Positions 5,848 through 5,953 of a stretch of DNA of 5,953 bases are shown here, piece by piece. Made by a program: the position numbers and the translations under genes. Below the pieces are notes generated by a model. That model had not been told where the DNA came from, did no database searches, and saw only the letters and a program-made list of their open reading frames with translations. Positions within the stretch are counted from its first letter, which is position 1. Each line of letters opens with the position of its first letter. This stretch comes from Gemmatimonadota bacterium (GTDB taxonomy: Bacteria; Gemmatimonadota; Gemmatimonadetes; Longimicrobiales; Gaopeijiaceae), in contig SKVI01000238.1 of the NCBI GenBank assembly GCA_007129525.1, positions 1 to 5,953 on the forward strand. The letters are read 5' to 3'.

Positions 5848-5886
5848 GAGGCGGGCCCGGGCCTCTCCGGAGGTCCGGGCCGCCTC
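5848..5886. terminator. Bidirectional hairpin terminator between convergent genes
   Basis: The left arm 5848-5863 (GAGGCGGGCCCGGGCC) and right arm 5872-5886 (GGTCCGGGCCGCCTC) pair over 15 bp with one bulged G and one G-U pair, closing an 8-nt loop. No T-tract follows on either strand. The position, 30 bp after the plus-strand stop and overlapping the minus-strand stop codon, fits termination of both transcripts. Confidence 0.6.
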
Positions 5887-5953
5887 ACGGGAGGGGCATG
5901 GCCACCAAGGCCGCGGTGATGAGCAGGACCACGATCCCGAGCATGGCCTCCAC
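5885..5953 (-). CDS. C-terminal end of a minus-strand membrane protein (partial)
   Basis: Read on the minus strand, the window edge gives 22 codons and a TGA stop (complement of tca at 5885-5887): VEAMLGIVVLLITAALVAMPLP. This is a single hydrophobic stretch with the look of a last transmembrane helix ending in a short tail. It is too short to assign a family, and could be chance since only 69 bp are visible. The strong hairpin that would end both genes supports a real convergent gene. The start and most of the protein lie beyond base 5953. Confidence 0.5.
   Translation of the reverse strand: MEAMLGIVVLLITAALVAMPLP

Overview
The window is very GC-rich, compact DNA with mostly plus-strand genes. 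A large S9-type peptidase, two lipoproteins with AAGC/VAGC lipoboxes, an NtrC-class sigma-54 activator and strong -24/-12 promoters point to a diderm environmental bacterium. The style resembles Gemmatimonadota, but that placement is an inference from gene content, not from a marker gene.

Layout. (1) 1-1236: C-terminal part of an S9 (prolyl-oligopeptidase-like) serine peptidase that starts outside the window. (2) 1237-1402: intergenic region with an AT-rich promoter-like patch flanked by two perfect NtrC-type binding sites (GCAC[CT]-N5-GGTGC), 31 bp apart. (3) 1403-2758: an NtrC-family sigma-54 activator with a complete AAA+ core, a Fis-type HTH carrying RNTLTRK in its recognition helix, and an N-terminal receiver-like domain that appears to lack the phosphoacceptor Asp. 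(4) 2759-3029: regulatory region with three near-consensus NtrC-type sites, then a -24/-12 promoter (P1). (5) 3030-4307: cytoplasmic TPR-repeat protein. (6) 4325-5032: lipoprotein, 17 nt downstream. (7) 5033-5130: a second -24/-12 promoter (P2). (8) 5131-5817: DUF4382-type lipoprotein. (9) 5848-5886: strong hairpin between convergent genes, then the last 22 codons of a minus-strand membrane protein.

How it may work. The activator, its binding sites, its sigma-54 promoters and the target genes (a TPR protein and two lipoproteins) look like a self-contained regulatory cassette. The activator probably controls its own promoter through sites A/B. It would activate P1 from enhancers C/D/E, at about -161 to -129, and possibly P2. 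Because its receiver-like domain lacks the Asp, the input signal is probably not classical phosphorylation. The TPR protein is the obvious candidate partner for sensing or for handling the lipoproteins, but nothing in the sequence proves this. The function of the cassette is unknown.
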